DNA of 64,000 bases, taken from Nocardia sp. BMG111209. GTDB taxonomy: Bacteria; Actinomycetota; Actinomycetes; Mycobacteriales; Mycobacteriaceae. Positions 42,962 through 51,557 of this stretch are shown here, one piece after another. Every line of letters begins with the position of its first letter. Position 1 is the stretch's first letter. Location: the NCBI RefSeq assembly GCF_000381925.1, contig NZ_KB907307.1, forward strand, positions 2,108,001 to 2,172,000. The letters run 5' to 3'. The notes beneath the pieces are model-generated. The model ran no database searches. It was not told where the DNA came from and worked only from the letters and a program-made list of their open reading frames with translations. Both the position numbers and the translations under genes were made by a program.

Positions 42962-43468
42962 TCACTGCCCGCCGAAGTGCAAGGCGTCGAGAAACATTCG
43001 CAGCACACCGTCGAACTCGCCTCGGCGCAGGGCACATTCGCGTATCTCCGGACGGCCGATCCGGCACCAGATCAGCCGGGCGGCCGGCCCGTCCTCGACG
43101 ACGAAAACGTCCCAGGGATCGAAGGATTCGGTGCGCGGACCGACGAACGACGGCCAGTAGAGCCGGGCGTCGGCGTCGATCTGCTCCTCGGTGCGCTCGT
43201 TGTCGGTGAACAGGGCGTCGGTGACGATCCGCACCACCTCGGCCGCGGGCCGGGCCATCAGGTCGGCGTTGCGGCGGCGGTCGGCGCGCGCGGCGATCCG
43301 GCCGGTCGCGACGGCGGCCTCCGCGATCGAGGTCGCCACGTCGTAGCGGCCCACCGGCTCACCCCCGCACCACCAGCGGAGGCGGCCGGGCAGCCGATCC
43401 GGACCTCCCGGGCCGACCGCATCCAGCTCGTATTCGATGCCGAACCGGCTCCGGTCCCCGACCAGCAT
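42962..43468 (-). CDS. Imm42-like immunity family protein
   Basis: A 168-residue small protein. The opening MLVGDRSRFGIEYELD, then RLRWWCGGEPVGRYDVATSI fits the Imm42 immunity family of polymorphic toxin systems (FGIEYE ... GxxxWxxGxxVGxYD). The ATG at 43468 has AGGAGG nine bases upstream, a strong start that makes the earlier in-frame ATG at 43501 unnecessary. No toxin gene is next to it; it sits 26 bp upstream of the ABC1 kinase on the same strand. Family assignment rests on motif memory. Confidence 0.55.
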   Translation of the reverse strand: MLVGDRSRFGIEYELDAVGPGGPDRLPGRLRWWCGGEPVGRYDVATSIAEAAVATGRIAARADRRRNADLMARPAAEVVRIVTDALFTDNERTEEQIDADARLYWPSFVGPRTESFDPWDVFVVEDGPAARLIWCRIGRPEIRECALRRGEFDGVLRMFLDALHFGGQ

Positions 43469-43560
43469 TCCGTCTTCCTCCTGATCCCGGTACCGGCTCA
43501 CCGTACGAGGCCCGCGACCGCGACCGATCGCGCCGCGGAACGGATCCCCACGTCGGAACC

Positions 43561-43575
43561 TTTCCGGTCCGGAAA
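43561..43575. repeat. Palindrome TTTCCGG-T-CCGGAAA with a second copy of its core at 43670
   Basis: A perfect 15-bp palindrome with 7-bp arms, about 90 bp upstream of the Imm42-like gene. TCCGG-T-CCGGA recurs at 43670-43680. Two copies in a promoter-sized gap look like paired binding sites for a dimeric regulator. Confidence 0.5.
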
Positions 43576-43838
43576 ATCGGGGTCCGCTCCGGAACGGGCG
43601 CGTTTCGCCCGCCGGACCGGCCGGTCCGGCGGCTGCGGGATCCGGCGCCGCCGCCGATGTCCGGGATGTTCCGGTCCGGATGACCGGATCGATGCTGTGA
43701 CCAGCAACTTCACGCCGAATGCCGGATTCGGGCTGTCGCGGCGACCGGCAGGGCGCCTACCGTCGAGACGTCGATGGCCGCGGAGGGGAGTCATCGACGA
43801 CGGCTCGGTGACGATCGGAGGGGACGTCATCGAGTGCG

Positions 43839-43868
43839 GTCCCGCCCCGGAGCGATCCGGGGCGGGAC
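43839..43868. terminator. Strong hairpin, 13-bp perfect stem
   Basis: GTCCCGCCCCGGA and TCCGGGGCGGGAC with a 4-base loop (GCGA). It is the most stable hairpin in the window and lies 180 bp past the end of the minus-strand gene at 44052, after another hairpin. Confidence 0.65.
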
Positions 43869-43919
43869 CTCTCGTTCCACCGGGCCCGGAAGCCTGAGCA
43901 CCGGCCCGGAACACGGAGA

Positions 43920-43953
43920 AGCCGTGCCCAGGCCCGTCGGCCTGAGCACGGCT
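43920..43953. terminator. Hairpin, 15-bp stem with one mismatch
   Basis: AGCCGTGC and GCACGGCT enclose CAGGCC-type inner arms, giving 15 pairs with one mismatch and a 4-base loop. It is about 100 bp past the stop of the secreted peptide gene at 44052 on the minus strand. Confidence 0.65.
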
Positions 43954-44051
43954 GTCCCCGGAATCCGGTCCCGCCCGGGATCAGGGAGGAGGAGGCGGGC
44001 AACACGGACATCCGGGTCCGGGATACGGCGGGGGCATCGCCGGGCCCGGAG

Positions 44052-44384
44052 CTAGGGGTGGGGCGGGAAGAAGCCCGGGGGTGGCGGGCCCTGATGCCAG
44101 CCGCGGTCCTCCGGCGGGCCGTCGCCCCACGGCCGATCGTCCGGGCCGTCGCGCCACCGGCGATCGTCCCACTGGTCGCGGTCGTCCGGACCGTCCCGCC
44201 ACCAGTCGGCGTCCGGTGGCGGCGGACCGTCGAACCACTCGTCGTCGGGCGGCGGGAACCACGGGCCCGGCAGGGGCGGGGGCTGCGCCCCGGCGGCGGG
44301 GATCACGGACAGGGCGGGGGCCAGCGCGAGCAGGGTCGCCACCATGACCACCGTGCGGCGGATGCGACGGTCCAGCGTCTTCAC
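44052..44384 (-). CDS. Secreted Pro/Asp/Trp-rich small protein
   Basis: A 110-residue protein with a Sec signal peptide: positive DRRIRRT, a hydrophobic stretch VVMVATLLALAPALSV and a probable AGA cleavage site near residue 33. The mature part is about 75 residues of Pro, Asp, Gly and Trp with repeats like DGPDDRxW and GPPPPGF, and no Cys. GTG at 44384 follows GAGGAGGA. It is likely extracellular and disordered. No family is recognised. Two hairpins follow it. Confidence 0.7.
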   Translation of the reverse strand: MKTLDRRIRRTVVMVATLLALAPALSVIPAAGAQPPPLPGPWFPPPDDEWFDGPPPPDADWWRDGPDDRDQWDDRRWRDGPDDRPWGDGPPEDRGWHQGPPPPGFFPPHP

Positions 44385-44505
44385 GGTCCTCCTCTCGGGG
44401 GCCGTTCCGAGTACGGCCGCCCCATCGATCATGTGACCGGAGGGGCCCCGCTGTCGCTGAAAGTTAGCCAACTGAGACGAGCGACGCCGGCGAGGCGGCG
44501 CGGCC

Positions 44506-45447
44506 TCAGGCCGGGAACGCGTACTCGACGCCGGTGAGGCGGGTGCAGGTTTCCCACAGCCGCGCGCCGGTCGTCTCGTCCGAGGCCACCGGGCCCGGAT
44601 CGCGGGAGGCGGGATAGCCGCGCATGTTCCGGAGGCGATCGGGACAGTAGAAATCGCCGCCGCGGACCTCGGGATCCACCGCGGCCCGCAGCGTGTTCAG
44701 CGCGCCCTGCGCGGCGGAAATGGCCAGCGGAGCGGTGAACCGGCGCATCGACTTCGAGCCCATGAATCCGATGAAGCCGCCGGTGTTGGCGCCGAAGTCG
44801 GTGTTCGCGCCACCGGGATGTGCCGCAGCCACAAGGGTTTTCGCGTCGGCGGCGGACAGCCGCCGCTGAAGTTCCAGGGCGAACACGAGATTGGCCAGCT
44901 TCGACTGAGCGTAGGCCTTCCAGCGGCCGTAACCGCGGCGGGTGTAGTCCAGATCGTCCAGATCCAGTTCGTCCATGCCCGAGACGTTGCTGCTCACCAC
45001 CACGATCCGGCCGGCCGGCGCGGCCAGCACCCGGTCCAGCAGCAGGCCGGTGAACGCGAACGGGCCCAGCTGATTGGTGGCGAACGTGCGATCCACGCCG
45101 CCGACGAGGGAGAGTTCGCCGAAGGCGGCCCCGGCGTTGTTGATCAGCAGGTCGATCCGCGCCAGCCGCTCCCGGAGTTCCTCGGCGGCCGCCCGGATCG
45201 AATCCGGGTCGGCCAGATCCAGCCGGACCGAACTCAATTCGGCGTCGGGCGCGGTGAGCCGGATCTGCTCGGCCGCCGCGGTGGCGCGCTCCGGGTTGCG
45301 GCAGGCGAGCACCACGTGCGCGCCGTGCTCGGCGAGCATCCGCGCGGTCTCGAACCCGAGCCCGGAATTCGCTCCCGTCACCACCGCCGACCGGCCGTGC
45401 TGATCCGGTATCGCGGCTGCAGTCCATCTCACCCTGGACCCGACCAT
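44506..45447 (-). CDS. SDR family oxidoreductase, retinol-dehydrogenase/protochlorophyllide-reductase type
   Basis: A 313-residue short-chain dehydrogenase. It has TGANSGLG near the N-terminus, the NNAG segment, VVSSNVSGMDELD with the catalytic Ser, and YAQSK for Tyr-x3-Lys. The Arg after beta-2 (LACRNPERA) indicates NADP. The ATG at 45447 follows GGAGGG. Proteins annotated this way in Nocardia and Mycobacterium have mostly unknown substrates. Confidence 0.88.
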   Translation of the reverse strand: MVGSRVRWTAAAIPDQHGRSAVVTGANSGLGFETARMLAEHGAHVVLACRNPERATAAAEQIRLTAPDAELSSVRLDLADPDSIRAAAEELRERLARIDLLINNAGAAFGELSLVGGVDRTFATNQLGPFAFTGLLLDRVLAAPAGRIVVVSSNVSGMDELDLDDLDYTRRGYGRWKAYAQSKLANLVFALELQRRLSAADAKTLVAAAHPGGANTDFGANTGGFIGFMGSKSMRRFTAPLAISAAQGALNTLRAAVDPEVRGGDFYCPDRLRNMRGYPASRDPGPVASDETTGARLWETCTRLTGVEYAFPA

Positions 45448-45602
45448 GTCACTCCCTCCGAAAATCGTGCCGCCCAAGTATTTACAGTGACCTACGACAC
45501 TGCAAGTGCTCGAGCGGAATCCCCCGGCCGGACGGGCCCGGCGGCCAGGTCCGAGCGGACCCGATCCCGGTCCGGCGGTTCGCCACCGGACCGGCTCGGA
45601 GC

Positions 45603-46046
45603 TCAGCCGTTGCTGTACACACGCTCCGGAGTGACGAGCAGCACAGTGCGGCGTTCGGCGAGCATGACCCGGTCGTACTCGTCCCAATCGTCGTGTGTGC
45701 CACCGGCCGCGCTGAACACCTCGCGCAGCAACAGCCGCAGCCGCTCGGCGTCGACACCCGGCGCCGGAACGTCCGGACCGGCGATCCACACCGGGCCCTC
45801 GACCGCCGCCCACTGCCAGCCGGCGTGGGCGACGATCGTCGTGCGCGGGCGGGCCCGCAGATTGGCGAGTTTGCGGCTGGCGCCGAACACCACCAGCCCG
45901 ACCACATCCACGCCGGTATCGGGATGTTTCAGCACCCCGACATTGACCAGCGACGACTGGATCGTGTTGTCGGCACGCAGGGTCGAGACCACGCTGAGGC
46001 CGTTGCTGCGATCGGCCAGCCGGGCGAATTCCGCGAGATCGGTCAC
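45603..46046 (-). CDS. PPOX-class F420-dependent oxidoreductase
   Basis: A 147-residue split-barrel flavin/deazaflavin protein of the TIGR03618 type: LSVVSTLRADNTIQSSLVNVG and KLANLRARPRTTIVA. Family members bind F420 or FMN and reduce small molecules. It is nine bp downstream of the nitroreductase gene and in the same operon. No substrate is indicated. Confidence 0.85.
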   Translation of the reverse strand: MTDLAEFARLADRSNGLSVVSTLRADNTIQSSLVNVGVLKHPDTGVDVVGLVVFGASRKLANLRARPRTTIVAHAGWQWAAVEGPVWIAGPDVPAPGVDAERLRLLLREVFSAAGGTHDDWDEYDRVMLAERRTVLLVTPERVYSNG

Positions 46047-46055
46047 AGCCGGAGT

Positions 46056-46802
46056 CTACGTACCGGAACCCCGCCCGTCGTCCGACGGCGCGGCGAGCAG
46101 TTCGCTCGCCGGTTCGTCCCAGCGGTCGAGGAACACCGACTCCGCCAGCGGGCGGCGGCGGACCGGGCCGTAGCCGCCGCGCGGCCACCCGACCACCACG
46201 TGCCCGGCGACGATCCAGTTGTCCGGGACACCGACCGCGGCGCGCAGCAACGCCTCACCGCCGTAGGAGGCCCAGCTGGTCAGGCAGGCGCCGAGGCCGC
46301 AGGCCCGCGCGGCGAGCAGGAAATTCTGCACGGCCGGGAAGATCGATCCGCCGAGCAGCAGCTCCGACGCCGTGCTGAACCGCTCCTGGGTGAACAGCAC
46401 CGAGGTGAATTCGCCTGCGCGGTCGTGCAATTCGTAGACCGCACGATCACCGCGGGCCCGGCGGCCGTGGTCGGACGGATCGGGCCGGGTCATTCCGTAG
46501 ACCGGCTCGATCACCTGCAGCGCCTGGGCCGCGGCCTGCGCGACCACGGCCCGCAGCTCCGGGGAGCGCAGCACCACGAACCGCCGGGCCTGAGCGTTGG
46601 CCCCCGACGGCGCCCACGTCGCCGCGCGCAGGCAGCGGGTGAGGGTGGCGTCGTCGACCGGTTCGTCGGTGAAGCGGCGGATCGAGCGGGCGGTGGACAT
46701 CACCTCCCAGACGTCCGCCCCGGAATCCCCGTGCGCGTCGTGCGCGCCGGTCGTGCGCATGCTGGTCGCGGTCGCCGAGCCGCGTTCGTCCGAAACCGTC
46801 AC
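46056..46802 (-). CDS. Nitroreductase family protein
   Basis: A 248-residue FMN-dependent nitroreductase. RSIRRFTDEPVDDATLTRCL with the following APSGANAQARRFVVL is the flavin-binding N-terminus, and ASELLLGGSIFPAVQNFLLAA and GLGACLTSWASYGG are the core and later FMN segments. A 30-residue disordered leader precedes the fold. It heads the two-gene operon with the PPOX protein. Family members act on nitro, quinone or other reducible substrates. Confidence 0.88.
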   Translation of the reverse strand: MTVSDERGSATATSMRTTGAHDAHGDSGADVWEVMSTARSIRRFTDEPVDDATLTRCLRAATWAPSGANAQARRFVVLRSPELRAVVAQAAAQALQVIEPVYGMTRPDPSDHGRRARGDRAVYELHDRAGEFTSVLFTQERFSTASELLLGGSIFPAVQNFLLAARACGLGACLTSWASYGGEALLRAAVGVPDNWIVAGHVVVGWPRGGYGPVRRRPLAESVFLDRWDEPASELLAAPSDDGRGSGT

Positions 46803-46865
46803 CGGTGTTCACCTTCCCGTCCCCGCAACCCGCACGCCGACATTACCCCCGGCGGCGTGCGGGTC

Positions 46866-48023
46866 TCACAGGTATCCCCCGACCGTGGGGGCCGGCGGCA
46901 GCGCCTGGATGCGGGCGTGGTCGTCGCGGGCCTCGATGAGTTCCGCGAGCGTCATCCCGTCGGGACCGACGTCGGGCCGGGGCCGGTCGCCGAGTTCGCG
47001 CGCCAGCCAGGCCGTCGCCTCCGGGTGCGGGAGCCGTCCGACCTCGAGCTGCGCGAGGCAGCGGCCCGGACGGATCACCGCGGGGTGCAGCCGGGACAGG
47101 TTCTCGTTGGTGGTGATGGCCACCAGCACGTCGCGGCCCTGGCCCAGCATGCCGTCGGTGAGGTTCAGCAGCCGGGACAGGCCCTGGCCGGTGGACTCCT
47201 TCGCCGAACCGCGGATCAGTTCGTCGCAGTCCTCCAGGACCAGCAGCCGCCAGCGCCGCTTCTCCTCGTCGTAGGTGTCGACGCCGATCGCGACCTCCAT
47301 GAGGTAACCGGTGTTGGCGAACAGCGCCTCCGGGTCGAGGACGCAGTCGACCTGGCACCAGTCCGACCATTCGCGGGCCAGCGCGCGCAGCGCGGAGGTC
47401 TTGCCGGTGCCCGGCGGCCCGTGCAGCAGGAGCAGCCGCGCGCTGATGTCCTCGGGCCGCAACGACATCAGCTGCTGCATCGCGGCGGCCACCCCGGTGC
47501 CGTAGTTGCCCGCGATATCGGCCCAGCCGGCCGCGGTGATGGTGCGTTCGCGCCGGTTCGGGCCGTGCGACCCGGCATGCCAGAAGCCCATGGACACCTG
47601 GCTGTCGTCGGATTCCGGTGTGACCGTGGCATCTTCGGAGCAGGTGGCGATCACCTCGCGGGCCAGCTCCTCGCTGACGGCGCAGACGTTGAGCACCGCG
47701 TCGCCGCCGGACCGGCGCAGGGTGCGCAGCGTCCAGCCCTCGCCGGTGGACAGCACGGTCCGGGTGCCGCTGTCCTCGCTGGTGCGCAGCACGCGGGCGC
47801 CCTCGGGGCACAGCGGCGCGTCCGGCTTGACGTGGTAGAGCTCGGCCGTGCGGGCGTGCGGCTGCTCGCCGCTGAGGTACGGCGCGAGGCCGAGCGCGTC
47901 GATGACATCGCGCGGGGAGTCGCTGTCGTCGACGTGCATCACCCACGACAGCGGACCGGCCGACGCTGCCGCGGGCTCGTCGCGCCCGACCAGCCGGAGA
48001 CGGTCCTGGGGGTTCGTGGTCAT
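46866..48023 (-). CDS. AAA ATPase with DUF5925
   Basis: A 385-residue protein: about 190 N-terminal residues of the DUF5925 type (SWVMHVDDSDSPRDVIDALG), then an AAA ATPase. The P-loop is LLHGPPGTGKTSALRAL, Walker B is RLLVLEDCDELI, sensor 1 is LVAITTNEN, and RPGR gives the arginine finger. The role of DUF5925 is unknown; members are found in actinomycetes. The ATG at 48023 lies 64 bp downstream of the TetR stop on the same strand. Confidence 0.85.
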   Translation of the reverse strand: MTTNPQDRLRLVGRDEPAAASAGPLSWVMHVDDSDSPRDVIDALGLAPYLSGEQPHARTAELYHVKPDAPLCPEGARVLRTSEDSGTRTVLSTGEGWTLRTLRRSGGDAVLNVCAVSEELAREVIATCSEDATVTPESDDSQVSMGFWHAGSHGPNRRERTITAAGWADIAGNYGTGVAAAMQQLMSLRPEDISARLLLLHGPPGTGKTSALRALAREWSDWCQVDCVLDPEALFANTGYLMEVAIGVDTYDEEKRRWRLLVLEDCDELIRGSAKESTGQGLSRLLNLTDGMLGQGRDVLVAITTNENLSRLHPAVIRPGRCLAQLEVGRLPHPEATAWLARELGDRPRPDVGPDGMTLAELIEARDDHARIQALPPAPTVGGYL

Positions 48024-48087
48024 CCGTCGATGATCGGCGTGAAAACGGCTCGGGTCCAGTGATTTTCGGCCGAGTCGGACGGCCGGG

Positions 48088-48618
48088 CTAGCGGCGGCCC
48101 GGTCCGAGGATCCGCGCGGTGAGGGCGAGCACGCCCGCGCGGTGGCGCGGGGCCGAGATCGCGGCGGTGATCTCCGGTCGCAGGCTCGCGAAGACGGCCA
48201 GGGCCAGGAATTGCGCGTCGGCCTCCGGAGCGGCCTCGGCGATCAGGTCCGCGAGCAGCGCCTGCCACGGACCCCAGGTGCGGGCATGACAGCTCTCGGG
48301 CAGGGCGCGCAGCAGCGGCTGCAGGCCGGAGCAGAGGTCGAAGACGGCGGCGACGTAGGCCACGATCCGCTCGGCGGCCGGTAGCGCGGGGTCGGCGGCG
48401 ATCTCGCGGGCCTGTGCCCAGGCGCGGCAGGTCCGGTCGTCGAACACCGCGCGGATCAGGCCCTCGCGGTCGGTGAACCGGCGGAAGAGGGTGCCCTTGC
48501 CGACGTCGGCGGCCGCGGCGATCTCGTCCATCGAGACGTCGACGCGGTGGTCCTCACAGATCAGGCGACCGGCCACCGCGAGGATCGCGGCCCGGTTGCG
48601 TTCGGCGTCGGCACGCAT
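48088..48618 (-). CDS. TetR/AcrR family transcriptional regulator
   Basis: A 176-residue TetR-type repressor with VSMDEIAAAADVGKGTLFRRF as its helix-turn-helix (about residues 29-49). The ATG at 48618 was chosen because homology starts at MRADAERNR. It is divergent from the LLM gene at 48700 and a perfect palindrome lies between them. That strongly suggests that it represses the LLM enzyme. Confidence 0.87.
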   Translation of the reverse strand: MRADAERNRAAILAVAGRLICEDHRVDVSMDEIAAAADVGKGTLFRRFTDREGLIRAVFDDRTCRAWAQAREIAADPALPAAERIVAYVAAVFDLCSGLQPLLRALPESCHARTWGPWQALLADLIAEAAPEADAQFLALAVFASLRPEITAAISAPRHRAGVLALTARILGPGRR

Positions 48619-48640
48619 CCGGCCCTCCGGTCGACACAAG

Positions 48641-48655
48641 CGGACTGACAGTCCG
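48641..48655. promoter_or_regulatory. Perfect TetR operator palindrome
   Basis: CGGACTG-A-CAGTCCG, 7-bp perfect arms around a single base, 23 bp before the TetR start and 45 bp before the LLM start. The pattern is a typical TetR operator and overlaps the expected promoters. Confidence 0.65.
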
Positions 48656-48699
48656 TATCATAGCGGGTGCACGTCTCTCCTGCCGGAAGGCCGTTCCGT

Positions 48700-49737
48700 A
48701 TGCCCATCGCCCTGTCCATCCTCGATCTCGCGTCGATCGCGCCCGGGGAGACCGCGCGCGACAGCTTCGACAACAGCGTCGCCATCGCCCGAGCCGCCGA
48801 GCGCAGCGGTTATCGCCGCGTCTGGTACGCCGAGCACCACAACATGAACACCATCGCCTCCAGCGCCACCAGCGTGCTGATCGGATACGTGGCGGCCAAC
48901 ACCGACACCATCCGGCTCGGCGCGGGCGGCATCATGCTGCCCAATCACTCGCCGCTGGTGATCGCGGAACAGTTCGGCACGCTGGAGACGCTGTTCCCGG
49001 GCCGGATCGACCTCGGCCTCGGCCGGGCGCCGGGCAGCGATCAGAAGACCATGCTCGCGCTGCGGCGCGACCACACCTCGGCGGATTCGTTCCCGCGCGA
49101 CGTGCTGGAACTGCAGGGCTATCTGAGCGGCCGATCCCGGATTCCGGGTGTGCGCGCGGTGCCGCAGGCGCCGGAGGCCGTGCCGCTGTACATCCTCGGC
49201 TCCTCGCTGTTCGGCGCGCAGCTCGCCGCCCAGCTGGGCCTGCCGTACGCCTTCGCCTCGCATTTCGCGCCGGACGCGCTGCATCAGGCGGTGGAGATCT
49301 ATCGCGAGCGGTTCCAGCCCTCGGATCAGCTGGCGCGGCCGTACATCATGGCCGCGGCCAACGTGTTCGCCGCGGCCGACAGCGAGGATGCCCGGCAGCA
49401 GCGCGCCGTCGCCTACCGCGCGCGGGCCCGCAGCATGATCTCCCGCGGCGCCGCCGACGTGCGGTTCACCGACGACGAGATCGACGCGTTCCTGGCGTCG
49501 CCGAACGGCAGCCACCTCGCCTCGATGATGAAGTACACCGCCGCCGGAACCCCGGCGGAGGTGCGCGAGTTCCTCACCGAGTTCGCGGCGGGCATCGGCG
49601 CCGACGAACTGATCCTCGCCCACCACGCCTCGGCCCTCGCGGACCGGGTGCGGTCGGTCGAACTCGTCGGCGCGGCCTTCGACCTAGCCTCGGTCGACCA
49701 CGAGCGCGGTGGTGTTGTCGGTTCCGCCGGCGCGTAA
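48700..49737 (+). CDS. LLM class flavin-dependent oxidoreductase (MsnO8 type)
   Basis: A 345-residue TIM-barrel flavin monooxygenase. The start [20 protein letters not shown], the [15 protein letters not shown] segment, [20 protein letters not shown] and [13 protein letters not shown] are the hallmarks of the luciferase-like MsnO8 subgroup. Activity on small hydrophobic compounds or xenobiotics is usual. The ATG at 48700 was chosen from family starts. It overlaps the convergent PP2C gene by 54 bp. Confidence 0.88.
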   Translation: MPIALSILDLASIAPGETARDSFDNSVAIARAAERSGYRRVWYAEHHNMNTIASSATSVLIGYVAANTDTIRLGAGGIMLPNHSPLVIAEQFGTLETLFPGRIDLGLGRAPGSDQKTMLALRRDHTSADSFPRDVLELQGYLSGRSRIPGVRAVPQAPEAVPLYILGSSLFGAQLAAQLGLPYAFASHFAPDALHQAVEIYRERFQPSDQLARPYIMAAANVFAAADSEDARQQRAVAYRARARSMISRGAADVRFTDDEIDAFLASPNGSHLASMMKYTAAGTPAEVREFLTEFAAGIGADELILAHHASALADRVRSVELVGAAFDLASVDHERGGVVGSAGA

Positions 49738-50463
49738 CGCGCTGTCCACCAAGGCTTCCGCCGCGGCCGCCGCATCGGTCGACTCGCACAGGACGGATTT
49801 CACCGTCGCCATGTCGATCGGCTTGTGCACGCCGTCGGTACACAGCAGCAACCGGCCGGCACTCGAGCCGGTGGCCGCGTGGCCGACGGCGCCGGGCCGG
49901 ACGGTCCGGGCCGAGGTGGTCACCAGGTGGTCCATCCGGGCCGCCGGATGGTGCCCGTAGGTGCGCAGATATTCGCCGACGGTGTGATCGGTGGTGATCT
50001 GGTGCAGCACCCGCCCGTTCCACCGGTACGCGCGGCAGTCGCCCACCCACGCGATATCGATGCGGCCGTCGGCGCGCCCGGCGGCGGGCAGTACCGCCAC
50101 CACCAGCACCGCGTCGGCCTCGTCCTGCGGGTACTGGCGGCGCAGTTCCTGTTGCGCGGCCAGGATCGCGGCCCGCGCGCCGCGGCGCGCACCGACCTGC
50201 GCCGCGACCGCGGCCACGGTCCGCGCCGCCCGCACGGCCAGCAGATGATTACCCACGCCGTCGGCGACCACGAACGCGCTGCGGCCCATCGCCGCGTCCG
50301 TATGGGCCGCCACCGCGTCCGCGTTCAGTGAGCGGCCGCCACGCCGGCTCACCGACTCACCGGTGATGCCCACCACCCGCAACAGCTCGCGGCGGGTGAT
50401 CGCGATCGTCATATCGTCGAGTTCCGGTTCGTCCCCCGGATCCTGCCCCACGCTGTTCAGCAC
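49684..50463 (-). CDS. PP2C-family Ser/Thr protein phosphatase
   Basis: A 259-residue metal-dependent phosphatase. Metal-ligand motifs are [29 protein letters not shown] and [11 protein letters not shown]. It is a compact single-domain form and probably cytoplasmic. GTG at 50463 follows GAGGTGAACTGGAGG, but [10 protein letters not shown] (ATG at 50412) is an alternative start. The partner kinase is not in the window. The 3' end runs through the last 54 bases of the LLM gene. Confidence 0.82.
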   Translation of the reverse strand: MLNSVGQDPGDEPELDDMTIAITRRELLRVVGITGESVSRRGGRSLNADAVAAHTDAAMGRSAFVVADGVGNHLLAVRAARTVAAVAAQVGARRGARAAILAAQQELRRQYPQDEADAVLVVAVLPAAGRADGRIDIAWVGDCRAYRWNGRVLHQITTDHTVGEYLRTYGHHPAARMDHLVTTSARTVRPGAVGHAATGSSAGRLLLCTDGVHKPIDMATVKSVLCESTDAAAAAEALVDSALRAGGTDNTTALVVDRG

Positions 50464-50546
50464 GCCCTCCAGTTCACCTCAGCACCGGCGCATTTCGAGT
50501 CGGAGCCAGCCGTGCAGTTGCTGTGAATACTGACACGGAAACGTCA

Positions 50547-50568
50547 CGGTCCGCCCGGGAACGGACCG
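50547..50568 (-). terminator. Terminator hairpin after FAH hydrolase gene
   Basis: CGGTCCG and CGGACCG make a perfect 7-bp stem with an 8-base loop, 26 bp past the stop of the minus-strand hydrolase gene. Confidence 0.5.
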
Positions 50569-50593
50569 CGCGGGAGAACCGCCGCGGGAGTGG

Positions 50594-51469
50594 CTACCGC
50601 CGGGCGATGAAGGTCTGGCGCAAGGTGCCGATGCCCTCGATCCAGCTGTCCAGGGTTTCGCCGGACTGGAGGAATCGCTGCGGGTCACGGCCCATGCCGA
50701 CGCCGGCCGGGGTACCGGTGAAGATCACGTCGCCGGGCAGCAGCACGACGGTGTCCGACAGTCGCGCAAGCAGTTCCGGCACCGGGAAGAGCAAATCACC
50801 GGTGCGGGCCTTCTGCACCTCCTGACCGTCGATCGCACAGCCGAGTTCGAGATCGTCGCGGTCGGCCAGTTCGTCGGGAGTGACCAGCCACGGACCCTGC
50901 GGCGCGAATCCCGGGAAGGACTTGCCCAGGCCGAATTGCGCTGCGGGACCGCGGAACTGCGAGATCCGCTCGGAAAGATCCTGGCCCACGGTCACACCCG
51001 CGACGGCCGGCCAGATCTGCTCGCGGTCGGCACGGTGCAGCTCGCGGCCGATGATCACGACCAGCTCGACCTCCCAGTCGACGTGGCCACCCGCGGGCAG
51101 CACAACCGTGCTGTCGGGCCCACTGAACGAGGAGACGTACTTGGTGAACACCGGCGGCAACTGCTCGGGTACGGCGAAGCCGGTCTCGGCGACGTGGTCG
51201 CGGTAGTTCAGTCCGACGGCGAACACCTGGCGCGGCGCCGGCGAGGGCGCGCCGAGCAGAGCGCGGTTCAGCGGGAAGGCATGCGTGTGGAGCGCATCCG
51301 GGGACAGCGTCGCGGCCCACTCCCGGAACCGGCCCCAGTTCTGGTAGATCTGGCCGAGGTCCGGGCCGAAACGGCCGCCGGACACCGCCGCGATCTCCGC
51401 GGCCTGGTGATCACCGTCCTCGCCACCGAGCACGAACACACCCCGGCCGGCCAGATTCGCAATACGCAT
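50594..51469 (-). CDS. Fumarylacetoacetate hydrolase family protein
   Basis: A 291-residue FAH-fold protein. The core blocks are QVFAVGLNYRDHVAE, VFTKYVSSFSGPDSTV, HVDWEVELVVIIGREL with the acidic metal ligands, and GDVIFTGTPAGVG. Such enzymes hydrolyse or decarboxylate beta-diketo acids, as in aromatic degradation. It is divergent from the esterase at 51558 across an 88-bp gap. The substrate is unspecified. Confidence 0.9.
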   Translation of the reverse strand: MRIANLAGRGVFVLGGEDGDHQAAEIAAVSGGRFGPDLGQIYQNWGRFREWAATLSPDALHTHAFPLNRALLGAPSPAPRQVFAVGLNYRDHVAETGFAVPEQLPPVFTKYVSSFSGPDSTVVLPAGGHVDWEVELVVIIGRELHRADREQIWPAVAGVTVGQDLSERISQFRGPAAQFGLGKSFPGFAPQGPWLVTPDELADRDDLELGCAIDGQEVQKARTGDLLFPVPELLARLSDTVVLLPGDVIFTGTPAGVGMGRDPQRFLQSGETLDSWIEGIGTLRQTFIARR

Positions 51470-51557
51470 GAAATCGGTTCTCCTCGGACTGAACAAGATC
51501 CTCCATCGTACAGGCGAATATGGGACAATCCACACGCTGTCCAGCGAACGGAAGACC

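Larger units (their letters stand above)
43469..44051. other. 583-bp gap with palindromes and two strong hairpins
   Basis: No gene is supported. It contains a perfect TTTCCGG-T-CCGGAAA palindrome at 43561 and a copy of its core at 43670, followed by two long hairpins at 43839 and 43920. The latter are placed to terminate the minus-strand gene at 44052. Confidence 0.5.

Noticed and set aside
43498..43914. Open frames in the 43.5-44 kb gap
   Set aside because: Their composition is that of non-coding GC-rich DNA, and they cross strong hairpins.
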